64,000 nucleotides of DNA from Flammulina velutipes (lineage: Eukaryota; Basidiomycota; Agaricomycetes; Agaricales; Physalacriaceae), in the NCBI GenBank assembly GCA_011800155.1, contig CM022369.1:992001-1056000 (forward strand). Direction: 5' to 3'. The position numbers and the translations under genes were made by a program. The notes below the pieces were generated by a model, which ran no database searches, had not been told where the DNA came from, and saw only the letters and a program-made list of their open reading frames with translations. Shown here one piece after another: positions 1-11,389 of this stretch (position 1 is the stretch's first letter; every line of letters begins with the position of its first letter).

Positions 1-170
1 AGCATAGACGTTTCCTTGAGTATGCCGGGGCGACTGTGAAGGAGGGTGTCGAGATTGAGATATCGCCGCTTGTCAGCTATGCTGGTGAGGGTCTAGAGAT
101 TGCCAAGGGCAAGACCTTCACTAGGTCGGGCGCTGTGGAGAACCCGGAGGAGTTGGACGTTCTGGTTTAA
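1..170 (+). CDS. UAP1: UDP-N-acetylglucosamine pyrophosphorylase, C-terminal end (partial)
   Basis: The window opens inside the last coding exon of a plus-strand gene; the reading frame starts at base 3 and ends with TAA at 168-170. The visible 55 residues contain ISPLVSYAGEGLE followed by KGKTF, which is the conserved C-terminus of eukaryotic UDP-GlcNAc pyrophosphorylase (QRI1/UAP1). This cytosolic enzyme makes UDP-GlcNAc from UTP and GlcNAc-1-phosphate, the donor for chitin, N-glycans and GPI anchors. The catalytic nucleotide-binding part lies upstream of the window, so activity cannot be judged here. Identification rests on the C-terminal motif only. Confidence 0.85.
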   Translation, partial: HRRFLEYAGATVKEGVEIEISPLVSYAGEGLEIAKGKTFTRSGAVENPEELDVLV

Positions 171-420
171 ACGAAGTGAGGTTGGACACATGGACTATTT
201 GGATATTGTTACACGGACTGGAATACCTCAACGGACTCTAGAATAATTGTATGGTAAGTAGTAGGATAATGGTGCGTGTATGTCAACCTTCCATTTCGCT
301 GGTGAAGGTGAATTTTCATGACACGTGCCCGCGTTCAAATATGTTGCCGGGAGGCAATGAGTAATGTCTTGTATAGTCGCAACTTGCCTTGCTACCACCA
401 ACGTGATTCCACTTCCTGCG
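171..420. other. Intergenic region, UAP1 3' flank and promoter of the zinc-cluster gene
   Basis: No supported gene. It holds one palindromic E-box CACGTG at 322-327, about 95 bp upstream of the start codon of the following zinc-cluster gene. Nothing else recognisable. Confidence 0.5.
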
Positions 421-3212
421 ATGTCGTCTGATGATTCAGGTGAAAAACCGGTAGCGACACATCACCAGTACACAAGGCTGCCTGGTTCATGCGACTACTG
501 TCGCAAAAGAAAGTGTACAGATGAACCCTTCTGTTGAATGTATCGCAATTAACCCATCTCTTTAGCAAAATGTTCGTTCAATGCTTGCGGTTTCCGTGTA
601 CTCTAGGACTGAGCTTGCTAGTTAGGTGACAGCGCAAAGGCGGAGGATCATATCTGCACAAACTGTCGAACACTGTCGATTCCTTGTACCCGCGATATGC
701 CAACGAAGGTCTGTCCTGTGTTGAGGACATCTCGTCGCCAATATTCTGATATTCTCCTTAGAAACGTGGCATGAAAACCTAGTGCGCATCGTTCTCAGCT
801 TACTTGGATATTGTCTTATGAGGGTTAGCTATGAAGTTACACGACGAGTACATGAACTCGAACGTGAACTTGCCAAAGCCCGGTAAGCTCACCCCTCTTC
901 GCCTCCCATTTTGATATCCATCTCAAGTACGTACAGTCAAATGCTATCAGCCTCTACTAGCGGATCTTGTGCCAGGCCGATGCTCCCGGTTCCTACAAAG
1001 AACATTGGGCAGGATGATCCACCGTCCGACTCGGAGCACTTCGAGCTACTCGAAGAGGTCAAGCGTCTATCCCTCAATGGAGAGGAGAAAGATCGCTACT
1101 TTGGTCCATCCAGTAATCTATCCTTCATGCGTAAGATGATGGACAATTCATTCAATGGAAATAACACTCCAGCAATAGACCGACAATGGACTAAACCAGC
1201 TGTCAGTGACGTTCTTACACGACCTTAGCCTTGATCTCTAATAACCTATTAGTGGGAAATTGATGCTTATCGGGCACCATTGATTTTTCCAGAGGATGAC
1301 CTTTTAGAGGATCTGGTCAACATGTTCTTCTCCAAGAGGTCGTTTTGCTTCCCTGTACTGCATCAGGCAACATTTCGACAACAAGTGGCCTCGGGGCTTC
1401 ATCTATTCAATTGGAGCTTTGGTGCCAATGTCCTCCTTGTCTGCGCCATTGCGTCGAAGGCCTCAGACGACCCTCGGGTGTTCATTCACGGATACGATGA
1501 CTCCAAGCACTCGGCGGGTTGGAAATATTTCTCTCAGGTGGAAATGCGGCCGTTAACCCAATGCCCTACTTTGCATGATGTGCAGTTCTGCGCTGTAAGT
1601 CCGATTCATGGTATCATGTTGAGTTTGGCGTTGACCTCTTGCACCACGTTCGCAGCTGTACTCTGAATATAAATTGGGGACATCCTCTCCGCTGTCTTGT
1701 GGAACAATCATCGGATTAGGTCTGCGATACTGTGTGGAGTTGGGATATCATCGAAAGCGACCTGGCGAAAAGCCTTCCATCGAAGGACAAATGAAGAAAA
1801 GGGCTTTTTGGACGCTCGTGTTCATGGAACGAGAGTCGTGCCTGTACTATGGACATCCGTTTTCCATTCGAGATGAAGAGTACAATGTTTCTTTGTACCT
1901 TTTGTGCTGCAACTAACTCCTTTTTCTTCTTCTAGCATCGACGTTGAATACCCCATAGACTGTGACGAGAAATTTTACGACACGGGCAATCCCGAGACAG
2001 ATTTCAAACAGCCGATAGGACAGCCTTCTCGATTTTCCAGCTTTATCCTCCATATACGGCTTTCCTACATTATATACCATGCTCTCAAGACGCTGTATGG
2101 AATCCAAAAGTCCAAACAAAACGAGGACCTATCTGCTCCCGCGAGAGGGATTTGCCAGGGCGAAGGCTGTCATATGGCCATGATTGACCACATGTTGAAC
2201 GAATGGTTCAATTCCATACCAGCGCATCGTAAGGGCTTTTTAAAGCGTGGCGTAGACCAATTGATCATGAATGTTGCAGTCCAATGGAATACGTCCAGCA
2301 ACCACGACACCAACCCGTACTTCATCGAATCTGCCATGGCCTACATACCCTACTATACGGTGCAGATCTTACTGCATCGTCCGTTCATCCATAAACCGAG
2401 TGCGACACACCTGCCATCTTTGCTCATTTGCACCAACGCAGCAAGATCTTTGAGTCGCATCGTGGAGGCTTTTGGGATGAGGTTTCCTGTGACGGTTTTT
2501 CTCTTGAATGTAAGTTTTTTCTCCCATTATGCTTGCAGTTGACACGCGCATTCACAGATATCGATTTTTACTGCAGGGACAATTCTCATCATGAATATGA
2601 GAAACCGAAGGCAGAATGCACCAGGAAGTGATCCTGGTGGGCAAGATTTGGAGGACTTCTATCGATGTATAAGAGTATTGCAGATTTCGGCCGAGCGGTG
2701 AGTTGTGTCGTAGTTCGTTTCTTATTCTCTAACTAAACCCTCAACAAGATTTAGTCTATGTGGTCGCCTAGTGTTCGTAATTGTCTCCCATTGGAAACAG
2801 TGAAACTGACCATGTCCCAGTCAAACTCTGCAATTTCTTGCAGATCTTCCTTCTGACTCTGGTGGGACAAACTCAAGTGGCAACCCGCATGCTTCGTGGT
2901 CTATGGCCTCCTCAGGTTACATAAAAACTACGCCCGACGTGTCTGTGCTTGACCCTACGCTGTTCGGGTTGATGCCTGCCAGCTCTTCCTCGCATATGGA
3001 AATTCCGCAGGTTGACATGTCCCTGTTTCAGGATGAAGACATTGAGATGTGGACACGTGCTATTGACAGTGCGTCTTTGCCTGAACTATCGTGAGTTATT
3101 CAAATTTTCTTTTGAGAGATCAAATCATTTTGACATTTGTTACAGCTCTACAGATATTTCTTGGCAGCAGTGGCAAGAATGGACGGATGTTACTAGTGCT
3201 AGCTATATTTGA
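421..3212 (+). CDS. Zn2Cys6 fungal-specific transcription factor
   Basis: A nuclear DNA-binding regulator split into about a dozen exons. The N-terminus starts at the ATG at 421 and encodes a six-cysteine zinc cluster (CDYCRKRKSKCDSAK, then CTNC and SIPC) with the canonical C-x2-C-x6-C-x9-C-x2-C-x6-C spacing. That spacing is obtained only with introns 515-565 and 572-625 flanking a 6-nt exon at 566-571. A basic KKRG linker and a heptad-like HELERELAK stretch follow (dimerisation coil). The middle homology domain has GLGLRYCVELGYHRK, AFWTLVFMERE and DEDIDVEYPIDCDE, all typical of the Fungal_trans fold. The acidic C-terminus ends at TGA 3210-3212. The target pathway cannot be read from sequence; the next genes downstream are FAD-dependent oxidoreductases, so a local regulatory role is possible but only inferred. 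Confidence 0.88.
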
Positions 3213-3451
3213 ATGCATACACTTATAATCTGTTATACATAATTGGAATAAAATTCCTCCACTTCCTCCGGAGTCCGACGCGTACGAGTTCGGCCGTGCA
3301 TGACGCAAGCCAAATTGCTATCTGATAAGCCGCGCAAATCCAATTCAGTTACGAGACATTTTATCAGATAAGATAAGTAATGCAATTTGACAAATTGTGC
3401 CACTATGCCGATCCTTCGCGCGTCTCTGTGGTTCCCGCTCCCGCGTGCGTG

Positions 3452-3460
3452 TATATAATA
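3452..3460 (+). promoter_or_regulatory. TATA-like box upstream of the AIF-like flavoprotein gene
   Basis: TATATAATA lies about 40-50 bp before the start codon at 3502, within pyrimidine-rich flanking sequence. It is one of few clear TATA boxes in this window and suggests a regulated rather than constitutive promoter. Confidence 0.45.
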
Positions 3461-3501
3461 AACAGTCTGGCCTTCGACATTGATACCTCCTTCCATCATC
3501 C

Positions 3502-4864
3502 ATGGAACCCGCCAAACTGAATATAGTCATCGTCGGCGGGAGCGGTGGCTACCATGTCGCCCGCAACCTTTCACGCTACCTCGACACTTCGATTTACAAC
3601 CTCATCCTCATCGACTCTCGGCCCTACCGCGTCCACATCATCGCTGCCGCCCGCCTCGTCGTAACTGATGAAGACCACCTCGAATCTCTTGAAGTTGGTG
3701 CCTTGGTTCCGTTCGACAAGGTATTTTATCAAGGCAAAGGGACGTTTGTGTGTGGGACTGTTACGGAGATTCACAAGAACAAAGAGGCGGGAGGAGGAGG
3801 GTTTGTGGTGTTGGATAATGGGGAGAAAGTGACGTTCCATGTCCTCGTGCTGGGGACGGGATGTATTTGGCCGGGACCATTAGGTATACCTTTCAATGCG
3901 GATGAGGTTCCTGCGTTTTTGGAGGGTACGAGGAAGCAGTTCAAGGATTCGAAGAACATAATTCTTCTTGGTGGGGGTCCGGCTAGTATTGGTGCGTTAT
4001 GTCTCGAATGGTATAGGAAGTACTAATTTGACGTTCAAATTCAGAGTTAGCAGGAGAGGTCAAGGAACTAGATCCGGTAAGTAATGCTTTCCGTATACGC
4101 GCCTCAATACTTACACATTGATATTTACCTAGACAAAGTCCGTTACAATCGTCCACAGAGGAACGAAGCTACTCACCGCCACATACCCGGACAAATTCCG
4201 AGACCGCGTCGCTCAGAACCTAGAAGCTCGAGGTATCAACATTGTTCTCAACGATACCATTGATCCACCTACGCTACCACCCGGCGAGTCCACCATCACC
4301 ACCAAGAACGGACAAGTTCTGCCAGCGGATTTATTGGTACGTCCTTCTCCATTCACTCTGTTCATCTCCCTATTTATATCTAATCAACTCCATGCAGGTA
4401 CCTACGTGGGGCACTAAGCCCAACACTGGCTACATCGCGTCCTCCGAATCACTAGGGCCAACTGCCCTGTCGCCCAGCGGCCACGTCAAAGTCACCCCCA
4501 CCCTCCAGCTCCCCGATCACCCAGACATATTCGCCATTGGCGATATGATCGACACCCCCGAGGTCAAACAAGGGAACAAAGTCATACGCCAGGCAAACTA
4601 CGCCCAAAGCAACATCCTCAAGTACCTCGCCGGGAAGCCTCTTGCACATTACAAGCCAAGGGTTGAAACGTTGGTTTTGACTGGAGGAAAGGTATGCACT
4701 CCGCACATCGATCTCGCAGTTGTATTGATTGGCGGGTACTACAGGAGGATGGGATTGGGTACCTCGACGTGTTGTGGGGCATTATAGTGGGAGCGTGGTT
4801 CGCGAGGTTGTATATCTCGCGGAACCTCGGCGTCCCTCGCTTTCGGAGGTACTGTGGCTACTAG
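3502..4864 (+). CDS. AIF/FSP1-like FAD-dependent NAD(P)H oxidoreductase
   Basis: Five exons (introns 3992-4044, 4077-4132, 4337-4397, 4692-4744). The N-terminus has a dinucleotide-binding beta-alpha-beta motif, IVIVGGSGGYHVARNL, for FAD. A second glycine-rich motif, IILLGGGPASIELAGEV, marks the NAD(P)H-binding domain. Near the C-terminus HPDIFAIGDMIDTP is the second FAD contact found in pyridine nucleotide-disulfide oxidoreductases. The end of the protein (LDVLWGIIVGAWFARLYI) looks like a membrane-anchoring helix. Size and order fit the AIFM2/FSP1/AMID group, which pass electrons from NAD(P)H to quinones. The substrate is unknown. The gene follows a zinc-cluster regulator and stands near other flavoproteins. 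Confidence 0.85.
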
Positions 4865-4973
4865 ACACTTGATGTTTCGTTGTTTGTCGATACTGGACAC
4901 CAGAATCTGGTGCTGGATGCACTAAGATGATATTTTAGCAGCGAAATAATCAGAGGGACTTTTGTGAAGTAAC

Positions 4974-5966
4974 TCACTCGACAATTTCCGGGTGTTTTCG
5001 ACAAGAGGCTGGTCGCTCCTTGACGAGTTTGTCCACAAAACTCCAGACATCCTCTTCGTCGTCTTTCAGGCGCTCAAATCGTTGACTAGGGAGGTAGCAT
5101 TTAGGTGGCGGTAAGGTGATCTCGTTCCCTGGCTTTGGGTAGAAACCCCGCTCGCAATCGAGATGGAGGAAAACAACTTCTGCCTGAGGGCGAAGGTAAT
5201 GGACCTCCTCGACGATCTTATTCAGATCCGGTTGAGGGAGGCAACAAGGCTTCTGGAGAAAATTGAGTACAATAACTTCGAGGGTGGACATCAACGGCGA
5301 CAGAAGGTCAGATAGCGGGATTGGGAAGGGAGGATCCTGATCAACGACGTAATGTAGGTTTAACAGTATGTGCGTCAATCCGAGGTTGGCCGACAATGCT
5401 TCACGGAGGAGGTAGAATGACCGGCGTTCCCGGATCCTGAGCTTGTAGCAGAAATGAGTGAGGTTATGGTTGGAGTAAGTCAGAGTGAAATCGTATGGAT
5501 TGAAAGGGTAGATGCGTTTCAGACTTGGGAGACCGTTGACGAGCGAATGGATTTCTGGTTGCATCCACACCTCTATCGAGGTATACGAGAGGCTAACGAT
5601 ACTCTTGCAACGGCACAGTACTGTTGAGAGCTGTTTCTTGTTGAATGTGTAGATGCCGCAGATGAAGACCTTCACTGGCAAAGCCTTCCGAGTAGTGCGC
5701 GCCAGAACGGCAGACATGAAAGGCTCCACCTGCTTTTCCTTGGTGATAATCACCGTGTGATACATTATAGGCTCCATCCTATACATCGTTGAGTAACAAG
5801 TTAACCTGAACCGAAAGCCAACTCACCAAATTTGGATTGGTTTCGAAACCAATGTCCAATTCACTGCAGTTTTAAAGTCCATAATCGCAGCTGACTCCAG
5901 AATGAGACGCCCTAAATCGGAAGGAAGTGAGGAAAGATGAGTTCCAAGTGATAAGTTGTCGTCCAT
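4974..5966 (-). CDS. F-box-like hypothetical protein
   Basis: Two exons with a 48-nt intron (5826-5779). The start codon at 5966 opens an N-terminal segment SLPSDLGRLILESAAI followed by W-T-L-V-S-K and M-E-P-I-M-Y-H-T. This pattern matches the degenerate F-box/leucine-rich proteins that are greatly expanded in Agaricomycetes, which may act as substrate adaptors of SCF ubiquitin ligases. The remainder, about 260 residues, has no motif I recognise beyond scattered Leu/Tyr-rich stretches. Function is inferred from the N-terminal pattern only. Confidence 0.7.
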
Positions 5967-6104
5967 CGTGGTCGTGTGTGTAGAAGAAGCACGCGGCTAT
6001 TGCTGACGCGAAGTAGAAACACGGATCGGACTCGGCGGACCGGGCATGTTGTGGGTTCCAATGGGCGTTAGTGAGCTTCCTATAAACAAAAGTCGATTAA
6101 GTAC

Positions 6105-7940
6105 TCAAATCTGAGACGACACCCGACCCTTCAAAAAATCCTCAACCATTCCTTGATAATCCTTCGCTCGATACATCAAAAACCAATCACTCAACCACCC
6201 ACTCTTCCTCTTCTCCCTCAGTCCCAAATCCCTCATCATCACATCCGTCACATCCTGGACCTCCGCAGCCGCAATCGGTCGTGCCTTTCCTCTACCCAAG
6301 TATCTCCTCGCACACCACGCATTGACAAGAGCGATATCTTTGTCCATGTCCTCTTTCGACGGAACATCCCGCAAGCCCTCCATCCATGAAATACCCCAGA
6401 GAGCCGATACCTCATCGTATATGGTCGTTTGTGTGATGGTCAACAGCCCTACGCATATGAGTGAACGCGCAGCGAGAATATCAGGTGTTGTCGGGATGAT
6501 GTAGCGATACAGCCGAAAAGGCGTGTGCGACAGCGGCCGCTGGTACGTCGTGCTCTGGGGAGATTCAGCGAGGAGTGGGAGCCGTCGAATGACCTCTCGA
6601 TCAGCTTCAGCGTTCAGACGAGCCCAGTACTCCTTGGACTTTTCGTCTTCTGAAGAGAGCGGGATGGGCAGAGAGGAGAGTGGAGGGTGAAATATGTTGG
6701 TGTTGGGCTTCCACCCTGTGGCAAATATGGCTCCGTCAACATTGTTGAGTATGGTATTGTTGGATAGCTGAACGGTATCCTTCGTCATAGAGGTGATGGT
6801 TGCGCGATGGACGCGGAGGCGCTTGCCCTCGTGTAGGTTGTCTGTAAATGTTTTGTTGTCGTGTAGTGCAGCCACACCCGCCGCAAACCATAAAAGACTA
6901 TTGCAACAAGTTAGCAAACTAATGCAGTAAATGCAGACAACAACCTACTTGTCGTTTTCAGGACTCAGCTTCTTCACGTTCTCGCTCCCCGTTTTGTATG
7001 GTTCCCTACTCAACGACGTCGCTGAAATCTTTTTCCAAATCTTCTTGTTCAACCACATCCCAAAGCTATTCTTGCCGCTGTGCAGGAACCGCCACCACCA
7101 GCCCTCCGTGCTGAAGATACTAGGTGTCCACACATTCTTCCACCTCCCTGCGATGAGCGCGGGACTCAATCCGAAAATAGGTTTTGGGAGCTCCAGCAAG
7201 ACACCAGGGCCATTGCCCTGCCCGACGTCGCGTATGACCCAGTCGACCTCTTTGCCAGCCTCCAGACACATGATGATGGCGTCGATAGCGGACTTGCATC
7301 CTCCATACACGGCGACACTCCTCATTCCTGGTCGCGTGAAGGTATCAAAATAGGGTGCGACGTCGACTGAATGTATGACGGGGCCAGTAAAGTCTGTGTG
7401 CGGGATGTCAGGCATGTATGGATCCGACGCGAGCCCCGAAGCAATGATGAGCTTGTCACAAATGACCTCTTCGCCGATGTCAAGATGGACGACCCATTCT
7501 CCATGTTCTTGTGTACATTTAACGACACGCATGCCGAAGCGTATCCGTTCTGTGAGGTGAAAGCGGTCGGCGTATTCGCATAGATAGTCGTGCACTTGCA
7601 TGGCTGTGAGCTTAGTTCCTACCTTGCCAGGCATGGGCAAGTCTGAAAAGTCGAAAAAGCCGGATGGGCTGTCTACAGTCAAGCCTGGATAGACGCGGTC
7701 TTTGCTCCAGACGCCGCCTATGGTTTTGTTTGCATCGAAGATTGTGAGTTGAACTGTGGGGTTGATTTGCAGGTATCTGTGGTTTACATGAGATTGCGCT
7801 ACACGACCAGACCGGCGAAAACTAACGTTTTGGCTGCAGCTAATCCTGCCCAACCTAAGAGGATTAATGTGAAGTGCTGCAGGGAGTGATAGTACACTGT
7901 ACTCACCTGCGCCAATAACGACATTTCGTGTGGAGGACAT
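6105..7940 (-). CDS. FMO-like flavin-dependent monooxygenase
   Basis: Four exons; introns at 7906-7855, 7826-7777 and 6948-6898. Splicing of the first two introns rebuilds the Rossmann motif VVIGAGWAGLAAAK at the N-terminus. GGVWSKDRVYPGL and the FMO/BVMO fingerprint FTGPVIHSVDVAPYF follow, then a second glycine motif (AVYGGCKSA) and the FATGWKPN motif. Together these identify a class B flavoprotein monooxygenase using FAD and NADPH for N/S-hydroxylation or Baeyer-Villiger-type oxidation; the substrate is not predictable. The simple stop is at 6105. A 48-nt intron (donor GTCGGG, acceptor TTTATAG) could instead extend the protein by about 28 residues to near 5998; the poor donor makes this less likely. 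Confidence 0.85.
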
Positions 7941-8067
7941 GGGGGGAAGTGTTTCAAATGTAACCTAGTTCACAAGTTTATAGGGGATTGGAAGATGGCT
8001 TATCATCTGTTCGCCGGGCGTCACGGCGTGTTGCTTCACACCTGGATGGGCTCGAGAAAAACGATGT

Positions 8068-8298
8068 TCATTGGTTATCGGCGGGTAATTTCTTTTCGAG
8101 ATAGTCTGAAATGAATAGGCCTATGCCGGCGAATGCAAATGCTCCGACTGCTAGCGTACGACGCGTCGCTGCGGGAAGAGCTACGTATAACAATGAGGAA
8201 CAGCTGTAGCTGCATGAATAGATAAACACACCAGCAAATGACTGGAAGACGTTGCGCGTCTGTACTTTTGGCTTGGACGGTTTGGGGTCTGCCATCAT
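8068..8298 (-). CDS. Small single-pass membrane protein, unknown function
   Basis: A short gene whose C-terminal part reads TLAVGAFAFAGIGLFISDYL, one hydrophobic segment followed by a charged tail (EKKLPADNQ). A 51-nt stop-free intron at 8231-8181 (GTGTGT to GTAG) probably interrupts it: its translation is a Cys/Ser-rich string unlike the rest, and splicing leaves a protein of about 60 residues. Starts at 8298, 8295 or further upstream at 8334 are all possible. The start codon lies only about 55 bp from that of divergently transcribed riboflavin synthase, so a shared promoter is likely. One possibility is a small mitochondrial or ER membrane protein, but no family was recognised. Confidence 0.55.
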   Translation of the reverse strand: MMADPKPSKPKVQTRNVFQSFAGVFIYSCSYSCSSLLYVALPAATRRTLAVGAFAFAGIGLFISDYLEKKLPADNQ

Positions 8299-8352
8299 GG
8301 AGAGACGAGAAAAGTGCTTGGCCGTGTTTGTCATACTCCATCTCCGACCACC

Positions 8353-9210
8353 ATGTTTACTGGCCTCGTATGCATTGCTAGCACACAGCCTGACGTCCCG
8401 GGATCTAATGTATGATATAGATCGAACACTTGGGCACTGTTTCCGACATTAAAATCGACGACGGAGGCTGCACACTCACCATCGCAGACGCAGCGCCCAT
8501 CCTCGTCGACTGCAACATCGGCGACTCCATTGCAGTCAATGGCGCCTGCTTGACCGTCACAGATTTTGATAAATCTGGATACTTCAAAGTATGGCTGGCC
8601 AACGAAACACTGGAAAGGACAGATCTAGGTGCATTCTGGGCGTCCGTTCCGTTTGTGAAATTGTCTCCGATGCATTTTGGCAGGTGAACGCGTCGTCGGA
8701 GACCAGCTCAACCTGGAGCGTGCCATGGCTCCCCATGTGCGCTTTGGTGGCCACTTTGTGCAGGTCAGCTGTTCCGACCATCTGTTCAACTGCCAGTAAC
8801 CTGTGTTGTAGGGCCATGTAGACACAACTGCGACCGTCCTGGAACGCTCTTCCGACGGCGATTCGCTGCGTCTAAAGTTTCAGCTACCGGAACCCACGCC
8901 CTCTAGGCCTTCTCTTCTCCCCTACCTAATTCCGAAAGGATACGTGACGATAGATGGAACCTCTCTGACGCTCACAGATGTCGACGATGCCCAGCGGACG
9001 TTTTCGATTATGCTCATTCAGCATACGCAGGAGAAGATCACTCTGAGCAAGAAGCCGATTGGTGCCAAAGTGAATATCGAGGTGGACATGGTTGGAAAGT
9101 ATGTCGAGAAGAGCGTGCACGCTGCTCTGGCGAGCGACGGAGGACAGCTGCGCCCGTTGATTGAGAAAGTAGTAGCAGATATATTAGCGAAGAAAGGACT
9201 TGCTGTATGA
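8353..9210 (+). CDS. RIB5: Riboflavin synthase (alpha chain)
   Basis: Dismutates two 6,7-dimethyl-8-ribityllumazine molecules to riboflavin and a pyrimidinedione, the last step of vitamin B2 synthesis. The first coding exon is only 15 nt (8353-8367) and encodes MFTGL; it joins across intron 8368-8420 to IEHLGTV, recreating the universal N-terminus MFTGLIEHLGTV. Further introns are 8629-8683 and 8764-8811. Two lumazine-binding barrels are visible: the first with VNGACLTVTDF and GGHFVQGHVD, the second with IDGTSLTLTDV and a VDMVGKYVEK end. Length, about 220 residues, is normal. It is transcribed head-to-head with a small membrane protein gene and lies among several flavoenzyme genes. Confidence 0.95.
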
Positions 9211-9309
9211 AATGAATTTCGGGTTTATCCGCACCAAGCCGCTTCTCATTTCATCTACCATCTCCCTGTCCTCTAATTATTTTCCACCTTTCTTTACGCC
9301 GCTCATGTC

Positions 9310-11126
9310 ATGGATGTCGAGGCAAGGAGAAAGGTGCGTTGCTCGTCGTTGCTGGCAGTGTCCAGCCAGCACTTAGCTAGAACTAGGTAACTGCGAGGGT
9401 CAACTACAGTGGACGCCCGGATCCATCGTCGACTACTACGAGATACAATGGCTCCCGACCTCCTTCGCCTATGAAACGCGAGATACCGCCGTCGCCAAAG
9501 CCGCCAACTGCGCGGCCGAGGGCGAAAGTGAACAGCACGGCGACGCCCAACTCTCTGACCCGGAAGCCATCCAAGATATCGACGCTGACGCTGCGTCCAG
9601 TGTCTCCTGCAAAGCCGTCTCCGCGATTCACTGCTTCAGCACCGCCAAAGTCGAAGCCTCTGTTAATGGCACGGGCGAATGGACGGTCCGTAGCGTCAGC
9701 ATCGACGCCAGGGACACCCGTGTCTTCGTACCCGTTGCCAATGCGCTCCAAGACGCCTTCGCTGCCTGCATCGAACCCCGGCAGTCCCCATCGACGCACG
9801 TCCAGCGTATCACTGCTCCAGCATGACTCATCATCGCTGTCAGTGCCCCCGTCCACGCACGGTTCCCCAGTCTTCTCCTCACCCTCCTCCGATACATTCA
9901 CGGACTCTGACATTCGCAGCGGAATAGCACCAAAGATCAAGTCAAAGATATCCAAATTCGCTAAACACTCCGACTCGCTGTCGCCGTCTCCCCCTTCAGC
10001 GCGTACCCTCAATGCACGCGTTCGGGCGCCTTCAATATCATCAAGCGTGTCGATGAGCTCGGCGCATACATCTTCCACGTCGCCCGAGCACACTTTCTAC
10101 CCGATAACCACCGCCACACCTGCAGCAAATCCATACCGCTATGGCTCTGCCAGAGCTCACGCTCCTCCACCACATCATCACTACCAACCCTTTGGGCCGA
10201 AAGACGATTCGCACTACAGCCCTTTCACTCCCAAAGTGGATCCAACCAAGATTCCGCTCCCGCCACACTCCCCACCCACCTCTTCTGTTTCCTTCTCGTC
10301 CCATTCATCCGTATCTCACTCGGGCGAAAGCGCGACAAATGGGAATATACGGTCTGCCTTGGATACCTTGCTCCAGTTTAGTAGCACGACCGAGGATGAC
10401 TTATCCGATGACAGTAGTCATGTTGGCCGAAGCAAGGATGAAGACAAGACGCGGAATGTCAGAGCCGAGGCGAAGACCAATCGAAAGGTGCGGATAGGTT
10501 ATTGTGCCACTTGTGAATGTTCTCCTTATTCACCCTTTCAGATCGAGGACTTAGAGATATCAAACAGATCTCTGCTGGCTATCAACGCGTCGCTTGAGGC
10601 AACGAAACATCGGCAAGCGAAGGAAATTCGCGAACTTAAGCGCAAGCTTCGCGAATCCCGTCTCATCCTCCCTCCGCGCGCGTATCGTGCTGTCAAGTCA
10701 TCTACTGACCCCAAAGACGAAGAGACGGACGACGAAGAGGAAGATGAAGCAGCCGTCGTGGAAGCTGAAGAGGAAATAGCCAGCAAGGGCGACGAATTGT
10801 ACCAGCGCGTCAAAGCTCTCCTGGATGGTCTACTTCACGATGGGAAGCGTGCACTAGAGGTCAAGCCTGCCGATTTTGCGGAGCAAAAGAGTAGTGGGGC
10901 CAAAGTGCTAAGTGCTGAGGAAGTGCGGGATTGGGAAGGACCGGAGGGAGAGGGCGACATGAGTATGCGAATAGACCCTGATGTGTCGATCATGACTAAC
11001 GACGACGACGAAGACGAAGACGACCTGGAATCCGAGGATGAGGTGGCGGAGCTGGCTCTTCCCAACTCTGACTCTGCGCCTTCAAGTCCTAGCCCTGGAC
11101 CACATATATTGGTTACACCGTCATGA
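9310..11126 (+). CDS. Ser/Pro-rich protein with C-terminal coiled coil, unknown function
   Basis: The start is a 24-nt exon (9310-9333, MDVEARRK) joined in phase to 9387; this start was chosen because it continues the frame upstream of the longer ORF. The first 330 residues are Ser/Pro/Thr-rich, with repeated SPxP and basic patches (many potential CDK/MAPK sites). A 54-nt stop-free intron at 10488-10541 separates this from a predicted coiled coil (IEDLEISNRSLL, then EIRELKRKLRES). The C-terminal third is strongly acidic, with runs of Asp/Glu. No catalytic motif is present. It could be a cytoskeletal or cell-cycle scaffold, but that is only suggested by composition. Confidence 0.75.
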
Positions 11127-11389
11127 TGAAGGCCTACACTTATTAGAGCATGCAAACGATATCGATATGACTTGTTATCTGGATTATTTATTTGCATCGA
11201 TTATGACCGCCATATACATACGCATGTACATTCTCCTCCTTCCGCTTCTAATGCCGCATATGAACTTGAAAGAATACCATGCTACGCCACATTAGGTAAA
11301 TTAGGTACACTATGCTTCGCCAAAGAAAACTCATGCTTAAAGGCGCTCAAGCATAAGTATATGGTGGTTATTAGCCTAGCGACGTAAAA

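Noticed and set aside
566..589. Reading 566-589 as one exon of the zinc-cluster gene
   Set aside because: It would need a 36-nt second intron and inserts seven residues between zinc ligands; the 6-nt exon gives the exact family spacing.
5998..6152. Spliced C-terminal extension of the FMO-like gene
   Set aside because: Possible by length, but the donor GTCGGG is poor and the added residues show no similarity; the simple stop at 6105 was kept.
9404..10093. Long minus-strand ORF opposite the Ser-rich gene
   Set aside because: It is the antisense shadow of a Ser/Pro-rich coding exon, which rarely gives stops on the other strand; no motifs or start context.
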